A DNA stretch of 64,000 bases, from assembly GCA_965644295.1 (NCBI GenBank), contig CBFFRP010000146.1, forward strand, positions 248,001 through 312,000. Reading direction: 5' to 3'. Numbering within the stretch: position 1 is the stretch's first letter; every line of letters begins with the position of its first letter. Below the pieces are notes generated by a model that worked only from the letters and a program-made list of their open reading frames with translations, was not told the DNA's origin and did no database searches. Source of the DNA: Paraphysomonas bandaiensis (lineage: Eukaryota > Chrysophyceae). The translations under genes were made by a program, and so were the position numbers. Positions 34,546 through 46,059 of the stretch are shown one piece after another.

Positions 34546-37057
34546 ATGTCAACTCGAAGAAGAACTGCGCCTGACTCAGATGATGACTCGGATGATGAAT
34601 CATCTGTGGACTCAGTGTTATCTGCTGATATGTTGCTCCCAGCCTCTGCAGGTGACTCTGTTGAGGTGTTGTCTGACTCTCACTTCCCTTCTATTGGAGA
34701 ACAAATAGCAGAACTAGAAAGAGAATGTATGGATGCTTTAGAGAGGAAAAGAGCGGAGTGGAAGAAAGTCAATTCACCTGTATTGAAGGGTCTGATTGAG
34801 TCGACTGAGAGACAGATATCAGCACTGCAGCAGCGCATAGAGGAGTCCACTGCATCTGGACTGCCAACAAGTAGTCTTGAACGACAGTTAGATGAACTTC
34901 TCGAGAAACAAGACACTGCCAAACGAGACTTGTACTTTCCTCATAGTCTTCATAAATTCGGAAATGAAGGAATATATTTTGCCTTTGATGACATCTGGTT
35001 AGAGAACATATCCAGTAAACTAGAAGTCGAACTACTGCCTGCAATGGGTTCAGAATGTGGGACTGTAGTGTTCCTTTTGTCAGGTACTGTACTGAGCAAT
35101 CGTATAATCTGTGTCTTATCATTGCATGTTGACTGTAGGATTGAATTATACAGATCCTGGCGTAACTGCGAAACTACATTTCGGTTAGTTTTAAGTTTTT
35201 CGTATCGTTTGTTAATTTTTTACAGGGGATTTCAAGCTGGCCGGTGACAGTATGACTATACCATCGATATCCCTAGATGATGTTGTTGTTGAAATAGTTT
35301 TCACTGTGTCCATAGTGCTGTACTATGATATTGAAGAAAAGAAGTGGCGTTCATCGGCGGACGATTTTTCAATTAAGCTGATTGAGTTCACTGGGCCTTT
35401 CGGTTTAAGCCGTTCTATTGTATCGACACTCTTGGGTATCATGACGCCACTCATGCGTGCCAGAATTCTAAAAGATCTTCCTATTGAGCTCGGTGCCTTC
35501 GTAAGCACTCTTCCTGTTCCTTTTAAAATTAGTGGTAGCTTCAGTATTGATGGTGCTCAAACGTTGGATTCGATGTCAAGTCGTATGTTTATGTCGCCTA
35601 GGATCTGTAAGATGATAGGATGTACTCCCCGTCAGATGTTAAACTTTATTGGTCTTCAAAAGAGTTTAGGCCGTGACCCTCTTATCCATTCCATGCATGA
35701 TATGGTGCGGTACAAGCGCCGCTACGAATTCCACGAACATTGGAAAGATATCAAACTACTGTGGGAGGAGGCGGCCATGGTATACTTCTCAATGGTGGCA
35801 AAAAAACGCAATGGACCATTATCCGCGTCACGCGGTGGAGACCAACAAGATTGCGTAGAATTCCTGTCGTTTGACTTACTTCTTTCAGGCGCTGCAAAGG
35901 TTATGCAAAACTATATCACTTTCCGTATAGATTTGGATAATGTAGAGGGCCAAATTGGTATTGGAAATGTTGTTGGGACCATTCGTGATTACCTTATACG
36001 ACGAGTAGAAGAGATATCTACGAGTTCTAGTGCTGAGGTTAGTCGAGCTGAGAAGAAAGTCTTGAAAAGCATGAGCACTCGACTGAACAAAATCACTGAT
36101 ATGTTTAACTTGGTTTTGAAAAATTTAGATTTTTTACAATGTAAATTTGGCGTTAGGGCTGTATCTGGAGAATCTGCGAAATTGAATATTACATTGGAGG
36201 ATGTGACAGGACAAGCGGCATTAGCTCTCTGGAATCCCATTCCTACTTCTCAAGTTATTGGAATTGATTTTATAGTTCCATTTTTGTTTAACCTAGAATC
36301 TTGGAGTAGTGGTTTATTGAATGTGAAAATGTACCATCTTGGATGCCTTGAAATGTTGCAGAGTTGTAATTTTGAACGGTATATAGATCGATCTAAGACT
36401 AGTGATTCTGAGCATGCGAGTGATTCTTGTGGCAAGTTCATCGCATCAGAGCTGATGTCGATTGATATTATGCGACCAGTGTTTACCTTGGTAGCAGAAA
36501 AAGCTGTTACTTTTGAACCTGGAGAAGCTTTGATGACTTTGCAAGTGGGTCCTGTCGATAGTCACTGGACTCCCCAAGGATGTAAGTCGACTGATCGTAG
36601 TTATCTTGCTGATATCAAGCCAATAAAAGAGTGCCCACTTTTGGCACAGACATCGAATAACGTTAAAGTCCAGGCTAAAATACCTACTGTTGATGCATCC
36701 ATCGATATGATTGCTTTTACTCAGTTTTTGAATGATCATTTCAACTACGTGGACGATCTCCTAGATGTCATAACGTGGATTAGATCAAATACCAAAGAAC
36801 GCAATGTGAAGTATATCGATTTCGCCAAAATCGTGTTGTCAATGATCAGTAAATATATACGTGAACCCGGCGTGGAATTGTGGCTGAAGCTTTCAACCCG
36901 TGTAGTTGCTAGTCCGCGTGATGTGATTGTATGCATAGAAAACCAGAACCATAACCAAAGCAGTGCCCTGAAGTTGTGTGCCACTTTTAAAATTGATGAA
37001 CTCTTAGAAGACATGGAAATACTGAGGAAGTCATTTTGTTTTTTATTTAATGAGTGA
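34546..37057 (+). CDS. Large unknown protein with N-terminal coiled coil
   Basis: Exons 34546-35083, 35139-35183 and 35226-37057 join in frame to 804 residues. It starts with a Ser/Asp-rich segment (SDDDSDDESSVDSV). A coiled coil follows at about residues 45-125 (IAELERECMDALERKRAEWK, then ERQISALQQRIEE). The remainder is a long folded region of alternating strands and helices, for example ISLDDVVVEIVFTVSIVLYY, GAFVSTLPVPFKISGSFSID and ESAKLNITLEDVTGQAALAL. The amphipathic strands, with a repeated 'property-of-tube' look, raise the possibility of a lipid-binding (TULIP-like) fold, but I have no motif to prove it. No signal peptide or clear membrane segment. The gene is clean in frame and long, so it is certainly coding; function is not recognised. 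Confidence 0.7.
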
Positions 37058-37551
37058 CGATGTCGTTTTTATCCAGAAGGTATACCGCTGCTACTATCTA
37101 TTAGCAATGGAATGGATATGTGCAGTATATAATTTATAAACAATAATGTCTATATATTTCAATGCTTCCTTTCGCCTACTACCACTCTCCACGCTCTATC
37201 GGCTCACGTTAGTTTCCTGGTACTCATCCCCCAAAACACGACGAAAATGTACTTTGTTGAGGGTTGAGGGATATATACATATATACTATAATATTCAATC
37301 AAGAAATGGAGTGATATATCCTACTTTCCGAAATATAATGTCAGAATATACAATAACAACTAGGTTTCAAAATAATCTCAAGTATAGTAAGGAATATGTT
37401 CCATATTATGAGGCTTTTTAAGTCAAATATATAGACATATATGTAATGCTAGCAATATCTGTTATTGTTCTCTAGTAGTTTACTTATTACTTACACATTC
37501 CACACGAGTACTTTAAATGTAATGCATTATTAAGAAAAAGTGAGCTATCTA
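37058..37551. other. Convergent gap with repeat fragment
   Basis: 494 bases, AT-rich. It carries a fragment of repeat family B at 37203-37270; otherwise nothing recognised. Confidence 0.4.
37203..37270 (+). repeat. Dispersed repeat family B, 3' fragment (copy 3)
   Basis: TCACGTTAGTTTCC, TACTCATCCCCCAAAACAC and ACTTTGTTGAGGG match the 3' end of the copy at 3336-3812 (TCACGTTAGTTTCCC, ACTTATCCCCCAGAACAC, ACTTTGTTGAGGG). Confidence 0.65.
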
Positions 37552-39758
37552 TCAATGTTTCGACTTTTTGCTTCTATGAAGTGGTATATTGCTATCATCT
37601 TGAGAAGTGAATGTCCGTTTCTTTTTCCCTGACTCTGCAGCTGATCGTTTTACATCATCTCGGACATTACCTTTCTTCGATTTCACTTTCGATACCTTGG
37701 TATCTTTGTCACGAGACGTAGTTGTTTTGTCTTTCGCACAACGACGGACTCCAACTTCAAGCAAGCCTTCAGTCAACAGAGCCAAAAGACATCCCAATAT
37801 CTGCATTAGAAAGTGTAAAATGTCAACGAATGACGTAATGCGTCAGCTAACCTCCTCTTCTTCAAAAACTTCGCTCCCTTCATGCATGAACTTTTTAAAA
37901 GACAAGAAACCTCTGTTTTTCTTACTGACGTCTTCTTCAGTCTGGTAAGGTCGTTGCAGTCGTATTAATAAGGTGTGCATGTGTTCAGGTAGCGACACAC
38001 GAACCCAGTCGTCCATATTTCCGTCATCATCGGAGTCGTCGTCACTTTGACTTAGTTCATCCTCTGACGGTTCAGATTCCGACTCTGGGGGAGTGTCTGG
38101 AGATTCTGGTTCCGAATCATAGGCTACAAGAAGAGGTGCTTCATCACTATCACTTCCACTACTGCTCACTGAATTGGTTTTATTAGGGCGTAGTAATTCA
38201 TATACCACAGCATGACTTACTCTCATCTTTAGACTTAGGAGGTATACTGTCTGGATCAGGTAGTGGAGGATGGCCCATATGCCGAAGTCTGTCGTTCTGC
38301 ATTCCTGATCCAATTAGGACCATCACTTCACCATCACATTCCTCTAGGCGTATATGAGTCCACTTCGGATCGCAAATGCGAATCACACACTCCTTGTTCT
38401 TTTTGCTATCCAGGGCCTGCAGAAAATCCAGTAGGTCATCCTCGGACTGGATATGTTGAAGTTCAGAGGCATCACATACTGTCACCGAATCAGCACTAGC
38501 AGGGGAAATTTCATCGCTGTCTTCAGCCTCTGGCTCCGGTAATGGCAACCGACTAATACAAAAATCATCGCCGTACATGTCAGCTGCATCGTCGACGTCC
38601 TCCATTGTGACATAGTCCGCCAAGGAACTGACGACCTCCTTAACTTCACTAAGAAACCTATTGCGCCATCGTTTAACATCGACCTTGACACCGTTGCTAG
38701 TTTTCGCGTCATCTGCGTGACAAAATGGGATAGTTGGCATGTGAAGAGTTTGTTGTACGCCCCTGGAGGATGCGTCCGCCAAGACCGCGGATGCATGTGA
38801 GCCGAGTAGTTGGGACATCTGGAGCGGTAACCCCGCCCTTATAGCCGGCACTCCGTTTGTCGTGCTCCCACTTGTTGCATTAGAACTAGCTTCGAATAGC
38901 CGCTGAAGGACCGCTGGAAGAAGCTTCTCTACAAGACCCTTAGTGTTGTATTTTTGGTAGGCTGATACTGTGACGTGGGTGGAGAAAGAATCCATGGCGA
39001 TAGCCTCATGAATGGTACCCCTGGGAAGGTATAACACATCTCCAGGGTTTAGAATAACCTCTACAGGTGGATCAGTCAATTCTTCCCGAGAAATGTCGTG
39101 CGAGCAGGAGTCAGGGAGCCTTGAAAACCCCTCCCAAAGGTGCCACTTCTTGGTACCCTCAGTCTGAATCACGAAAACTTCCACATCGTCCCAGTGTGGA
39201 GCTAATCCCTGTGAAAGCGCAGGTGTTAGGTAAGCCGAACTGGAAGCCAATGTTCCAAAAGTATGTTCGAATCCTGCACAAATATTATGTAGCCCGTCGC
39301 TGAATCGTTGAGGAAGGAAGAACTGAATGGTATTACCACTCTTAAACAACTTCCGAATGGCATTACGAGTTGCCAATTCAGTAGGTGGATACTCAGTCGT
39401 TACACGCTTTCCATCTGTATACTTAACCACTACAGTATAGTAATAGTATAAGACATATATCGATATGAGTATACTGTAAGCTACCATTCATATTGTTCAT
39501 ATACGGGACCGCCATACACTCACAGAGCTCTGATAGGGCTGACTTAGAGAAGATAACATCCAGTCTACCCTCTGCATTCATACCATTACGGAAGATTACA
39601 GGTTGTTTTTCCCAATAAGATGAAAGGAGTGTGTGTAGTTGATGACATAATAGATGAGGGAGGAGTTCACTGTAGTGACCCTCTATACACATGTCATACA
39701 GACACTCTTCCCATTCATTGGGATCTAATGAGGTCTTGATTTCTATTAGATCGAGCAT
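37552..39758 (-). CDS. JmjC-domain oxygenase, NO66/MINA53 (ribosomal oxygenase) type
   Basis: Exons 39485-39758, 38221-39429, 37852-38168 and 37552-37800 join in frame to 682 residues. The cupin-like JmjC core has FFLPQRFSDGLH, then the Fe(II)-binding HxD motif HWDDVEVFVIQ (His about residue 168), KKWHLW, and the second metal His in LPRGTIHEA (about residue 229). The N-terminal EKQPVIFR element is also typical. NO66 and MINA53 are 2-oxoglutarate-dependent oxygenases that hydroxylate a histidine in ribosomal proteins. A winged-helix-like region and a long acidic, phosphorylatable stretch (PESESEPSEDELSQSDDD) follow. The C-terminus is Lys-rich (KKGNVRDDVKRSAAESGKKK), consistent with nuclear or nucleolar location. 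It lies tail-to-tail with the coiled-coil gene. Confidence 0.85.
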
Positions 39759-41369
39759 GGATAGATAGAGGGGATTATGAAGGTCTTAATAGACTCGTGT
39801 GTGTCTCTCTATGTATATATATGTATATGTACAGAGGACTCACTCAGCTCAAGTCCACAGCCATTAACTATGTGTACCATATCGGCATCCTATGTATATT
39901 TTTGTTCCAAAATGCCTCATATATTGAGATAATAATTATGTGTATTCCAGCCGTACCTCTAGTGCATAAATATAGATAAATTTTGATTCAATTTATTTCC
40001 GAAAAATAAGATGCTGATTGCCTATACGACAATTCGACTGCGAAATGTACGACAGTACTGTATATAAGTACTGACACTATCTACGTACAGCAATACATCC
40101 TCAATGAGTCAATCTAAAAATACAAAAACAGCAATTTTCATGTCAAATATCCCAATTTTCAGGTTTAAATCCATCAATAACTGGACATATCCAGACATGC
40201 ATGGACCGTGCGTTAAGGGGCTGGATATACATCCAGAAGAGTACTAGAAGCACCTCTATATGCATCCAGAGGGAATCAAACAATTACTGTCATCTGAAGT
40301 GGTATTTGTAGATCTGTATGATGCACATACAGCATCTAATAGCATTCTATTGCCCCTTATATGAAGCAAGTCATACGGATGCATATACAGTACATCAACA
40401 CCAATATAACAGTCGTATACTATAGTCACTATCATTCTGAAACTTCTGTAGTCATTTTCATTCACAGACCTTGAACTCATGCTTGTTATGTTTACCTTCA
40501 ATCTATACTTTTGTATGCATTCTTCCGTCAGGCGTCTTTTCTTATCAGTATCAGATTAAGGGACGGAAGTGCTACACATGCAGAGAGTATGAGTCAGCAG
40601 TGAATAAAAGCCAGAAAGCGATATGAATATTCGTTTTTCGGGTATTTCTACTTATGAACTTACTATATTTTGCACTATACAATCTTACATATATGTAGTG
40701 TATTGTATCCTTATACTCTGTGATCAATGTATATAAGTGTAGTGTAGCCATTGCACATTTGGAATGGTTATGTGTTACACATGAATCAAGATTTAACGCG
40801 TTCGTGATCGGTATAGCTGCACTGTCATTTCGTGCGACATATATAGCTGTCCTGTAGCGACTGGTTGATTAATATTATTACTTGCTACACTACATGTACT
40901 TGGATGCATTTCTACTACCTATCTTGTACACGACACCAAGACCAAGACCACTTTTCATTATGGATGATACCATGACTTTGAATGACACTTAGTTCGTAGT
41001 TCGGTAATTAGACTGAATGAAAACTACCTTTTAAACGAATAATAATATAATGTATAAAATCGGGATAATTTTAACAGCTGTACCCAATGCCTAATCTTCT
41101 CTAATATCACAAATAATACAGCAAGAATTATAAGTGAAGCTAAACGTGCACGCAAACACCGAATATTTTGAATGATTAATATCGAACTTTAGTTACTTCA
41201 TACACTCTAGTTTAAAGAAGAAAGCGACGAATGAAATGAAACAAAGGAAAAAGTACAAATAAGTACCTCTACCACATAAGTAGTTCAAAACAGTACAATA
41301 AACTAAAGTTACATAACAAACTCTCCCCTGTCAGTGGCGTACGCAACAAGAATGTGAGCCATTTCAGAC
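39759..41369. other. Long gap upstream of the JmjC gene, no gene
   Basis: 1.6 kb between two minus-strand genes, one of only two breaks in strand alternation. It contains repeat family A copy 2. The 81-codon frame at 40256-40501 is unsupported. I searched both strands for exons of a missing plus-strand gene and found none. Confidence 0.4.
39883..40022 (+). repeat. Dispersed repeat family A, copy 2
   Basis: GGCATCCTATGTATATTTTT, ATATTGAGATAATAATTAT, GTGTATTCCAGCCGTA and TTCAATTTATTTCCGAAAAA align with the copies at 18779-18920 (inverted) and 57511-57645. It is more diverged than those two. It lies 124 bases upstream of the JmjC gene start. Confidence 0.85.
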
Positions 41370-44300
41370 TTATGCAATCCGAAACTTATGAGACACAACA
41401 GACTTGCGTTTGGTCAACTCGTCGAAACCTCCATTGGACAAAGCCGCTGCCGTGTTTCCTGAGTGTCCAACTCCACTCCAGCAAACTTGCGCATGAACGT
41501 CATTACACCAGTTAACGAAAACAGTTCCAGAGTCAGAGTTTGAGATGAAATCATCTACAAGTTTTTTGTTTTGCGTGAACACAGAAGTCGTCAGGCCGTA
41601 ATAGGCATGGTTTATGTAACCCAATGCTTCTTCATCAGATTCCACAGTTATAACCGGCAACACGGGGCCGAATACTTCTTGCTGCAACACGCACATGTCT
41701 GGAGATACGTGAGTGAGAAGTGTGGGTTCAATGAAAGCACATGTGTCTCGCTCAACAATACGGCCGCCAGTGATTACCTGCGCACCCTGGGACACGGCAT
41801 CATCCACCATTGCCTTCAGAGCAGTCACAGCTTTCCTGCCTCCATGCAGTGGCCCGAGTGTGGTTTTCTCGTCAAGAGGGTCGCCTAAAACATGAGACTC
41901 CATAGCTTCCTTAGATTTACGCAAAAACTCGTTTTCAACAGACTTGTGAACGTAGGCCCTCTTAATGGAACAGCATGACTGACCGGAGTTATGAAGTCGG
42001 CCAATATTAATTACCATGTTCACAGCATGGTCAATATCCGCGTCTGCCGCAATATAAACCGCATCGCTACCACCTAACTCCACAGAAACACGTATGAATG
42101 GGTTTCGAAGAAATGTATTCGCAGCACGACGTGCGACTTGCTTATATATCGCTTGTCCACCCAATACTGATCCAGTGAAGACAACATGATGAATATCACC
42201 CTTTTGAATGATGTCATTCGATGTTTCAATGCCGACATTAACGTGCTGACACAAGCCTGATATTCCTCCCATTGTATTGAATACTTTTTGGAAAAACTCA
42301 CCCACACATGGGGTTGTCTCGTGCTTTAAAATAACCGCATTTCCAGAGAGCAGCGCTGGACCAATACTGTTTAGAGCAGTAAAAAATGGATAGTTCCACG
42401 GCGCTATTGTGTAAATGACACCTTTGGCCGGCTTTTGAATCAAGTATGAGAAATCTCCCTCTTCCGTGTAGGCAGGAGTAATTGCTTGAGTACTCTCTTG
42501 GGCGATCTTAGCAAGATATCGCAATTTACCCACTCCAGCTTCTATTTCCTGGCGAGCAGCAGATACGGTTTTTCCAACTTCTTTAGCAAACTGAATAACC
42601 ACTGAGTCCATGGTGGAGATGATGACATCAAGCTGTTCTGTGAATACAGCAATACGCTGAGATGGTTTCAGCAACTCCCACTGTTTCTGTGCCACATGCG
42701 CATTAGATATTTTCTCTGTAACTGTTTCAAAGCTCTCATAGACATATCGGCCTACAACGTTTCCTGTGTATGGACTGAGAATAGAGTTTTCTTCTTCGTC
42801 AGGAGGACGATTTTGTGGTATAGAGTGGCCACCATTTTGACAGTTCGCCACAGCTTCGGTTGCTGCGGAAACAAACCTGTCAATCTGGCCACGGGTAGTT
42901 AGAAACGAAGTCACTAAACGACATTCCACAGGGGCTGTACTAAGTACCAGAAAACGATACTCCGCACGAAGCGCCTCCAATATCTCTACTGGACATGAAA
43001 ATATCACCATATTGGTCTCCACAGGACGTGTGATGGTAAACCCCGCCACTTTCCCCAAACAATCGCGTAGATATATGGCACAGTCATGAGCATGGGTTGC
43101 AATGCGAAACCACAGTTCAGACTGACCTAGCCACTCTGTAAACTGTGCCGCTGCGAATCTAACCTTCGATAGAAGTTGCATACCTTGCTTACGTACATAT
43201 TTGAAATCAGGGTTTGGTTTTCGGAACAAGACAACTTCAGCCCCTTCCAAGCCACTTTTAGTTCCCCCAAAGGATACCACATCGACCCCTAAATCAAAAG
43301 TGAGCCCTTTAAATGTGGTGTCCAATCTAGCTACAGCATTGGCAAGTCGAGACCCGTCAACATGCACCAAAAACGAATGATTGTGAGCAAAATTTACGAG
43401 TTTACGAATCTCATCTGCAGTGTATATTTGGCCGAATTCGTTAGGCTGAGTAATTGATATAATTCCCGGTTGAGAACGATGAGGAATAGGAAGCAACTGC
43501 ACAGCAAAAGGAAGAAGAGATTCGGGGGTCAGTTTTCCATCATGTGTGTAAATTGGTATTAGCTTACACCCACAGAAACGTTCAGGGGCACCACATTCGT
43601 CGGTCGCAAGATGGGAGACTGACGAGCACAGAATTGTCTGGTAAGGACGTATCAGAGATGATATAGCAAGCACATTTGCGGCAGTGCCTGTCCCTACAAT
43701 ATATGCATCCACATCATCTCCAAAATGAGATTTGAGGCATCTTATCGCCGACGCTGTGTACTTATCGCCTCCATAGGCTAGAGTTGCATCGATATTACAA
43801 CGCTGCATAGCGAGCATGACATCGGGGTGGACACCAGACGCGTTATCGCTCGAGAGACAAGCAGATTCATCAACATTGTCAACCAAAAGGCGGTGAGCAG
43901 GATCGCCACTAGGCAATAGAGGAATAATTTGCAGTTTGTGACCTCCTACTCTCCGTGCGCCCTCAGCAGTAACAACGACTGTGTCTGATAGACCAACGGG
44001 TCCTCTGTGTGGACCTTCGCTCACCTCAAACCATGGAATAAAGTGAAACACCATATTCTCTTCAAAAGGAATATGATTATTCATAGATATGGAGAAACAT
44101 GCATCTCCCCACCCAGCGTTACCGGCAGGAGCAGTGGCTGTTCCTCCGACAGTGTAGCCAAGCCGCGCGGACGACACTCCGTTGAAAGTATTGGAGTTCA
44201 TGATCCGCTTGGCAACCGCATCCACTTCGCTGGGCTTCACACCTGGCTTCATCATTGGAAGGCATGTATCGAAAACTTCATTGATCTTTTGCTCCGCCTC

Positions 44301-45249
44301 CATGATCCAGTCAGGGAGTGTGTCCTCGCCGTCAGATAGAAGAAATGCTGTTTGCATTCGCGGGGCGTGATGACCCTTATGGTTTCCAGACAACTCTATG
44401 AAGACAATACCACTATCCACTCCACAACGCTCATAAACCTCCCATGTTCCATGGCCGGAGGGATCCGAAGAACGGATAATTGGCATATACGCAGGCTCAC
44501 TGCAACCTGCTTTGAACATTGCTTGCAGGGCGGTTAAGTAGATGTCGCTCAAAAGTGCACCACGTCTACTGGCCGCAAGACCAGCGACAATACCCACTTT
44601 GGTCTGCTCCATAGCTGTTGCAATATTAGTGAGTTCGAATGGAGTTTTCTTTAGACGAATCTTCTCCACAAGTCCATTGCTATCCACAAATCGTACCTGG
44701 GGATTGCTTTCCTGCAAAGTCATGTGCTCCCTGACGGAGACCTGATTGAGGTCCAGGCCCACATTTGCAGTTCCCCCATCCTTGGAGCCAAGAACAGACT
44801 CCAACGCCTTCGCAAATACTTTTGTGGGGTCCGCAGAATCAAGACAAGACCACCACTGTGAAACCCACGTATATTTTTCGACCTGGAAAAATATTAAATA
44901 CGTTAAATATGTACATTTGACATACCAAGTTGGTTTCCAGTAGTCTTGCAACCATCACAGGGCGGCCTTCCAGGGGAACTAACAAAGTTTGCGGTTGAGA
45001 ATCTCCAAGAGTATGAAATCCAGTCATGTATCGCAAATCCTCATTTTTAACACACAATACATCCAAACCCAAACTCGCCATCGCCTCTCTCACAGTCTGC
45101 AATCTGGATTTATACTCATCCACTGGTGCCTCAAGAGCAGCAATACAGTGACTGGCTCTTCCAAAATTCATATCATCACATGGGAGATCTCCAACAATAA
45201 CTCCAGGATGAATAAGTGTACCACGATGAAATTCATGAACTGCTTCCAT
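41370..45249 (-). CDS. Three-enzyme fusion: creatinase/ectoine-hydrolase-like M24, threonine-aldolase-like PLP enzyme, aldehyde dehydrogenase
   Basis: Exons 44926-45249 and 41370-44882 join in frame to 1278 residues. Residues about 1-430 are an M24 'pita-bread' protein of the creatinase/DoeA type: EDLRYMTGFHTLGD, ELSGNHKGHHAPRMQTAFLL, RLGYTVGG and ENMVFHFIPW. The Asp/Asp metal ligands of true M24 peptidases are replaced, as in creatinase. Residues about 455-790 are a fold-type I PLP enzyme of the threonine aldolase family: GTGTAANVLAIS, HVDGSRLANA, and SFGGTKSG with the PLP Lys at about 648. Residues about 800-1270 are an aldehyde dehydrogenase: APWNYPFF, FTGSVLGG, SVELGGSDA (Glu) and GQSCCS (catalytic Cys). 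An aldolase feeding an ALDH matches two steps of carnitine synthesis (hydroxytrimethyllysine aldolase, trimethylaminobutyraldehyde dehydrogenase). The DoeA-like front end instead suggests ectoine-type breakdown. The substrate is not settled. Confidence 0.85.
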
Positions 45250-46059
45250 CTCTGTGTTGTTTTTGAGGGTTGTTTAGTATTGATGTATATGGATTTGACT
45301 CGGTGTTAGTATGGTGTGTTGTATGATTGATATTTATATAGTCGTAATGCACACAGCCATGCATTGGTATGATGTCAGCAGAACAACAAGAGTACAGGCA
45401 TCTCATATCCGCTCCATGTTCCTATGAATGTTTAGGTGTGTCTTGTGATTTCATTGGTCGAGATCCTGATAGGATACACAGTACAGCGTATATATACAGT
45501 ACATATGGACAGAGATCCATCCCACTATACATACATACATGCTACACCCCTATATACACCTACGGTACACCCATGCACTTCTACACCTAACGTTATCATA
45601 CTGAAACACAACGTACAATAGAGTACAGCTTTGTTGACTTTTCGGGTTTGCAACAAAAAACGGTAGTTTTGTCATTATTTTGAATATCGTTACTCGCTAA
45701 AACCAACAAGAGTATAAAAATCCATATTTTCATGATTGAAACTCTCAACAAAAATGGATGCCTTGTATATACCGTACAGCAGTATATCATGTATACGGGA
45801 GTTTGTGCACGGTATAGTGCAGAGTATGGTGTTGATATGTAACGACACTATCCACCTATCTCTGCATGTAACTTGCATATATACTAGTATATACATACTG
45901 CTGCACGATAAGTGACTCCAATTACACTCATTGCACATCACTGTCGTATGAGGATACATTGTAAGTGAGTCCACAGTATACACGTCGTGGTATCACTCTA
46001 CACCCCGTGAATGTATCTACTCATTAATACGTGCTGTTGAGATATTATTTGTACCAAAT
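45250..46059. promoter_or_regulatory. Divergent promoter gap
   Basis: 810 bases. Exact TACAGCAGTA (reverse of TACTGCTGTA) occurs at 45775-45784, and TACTGCTGCA at 45896-45905. The block at 45694-45745 resembles 10832-10880. Short frames here are unsupported. Confidence 0.4.

Noticed and set aside
34546-37057. Firm assignment of the 804-residue protein to a lipid-transfer (TULIP) family
   Set aside because: Based only on the look of its strands; no motif could be verified by eye.
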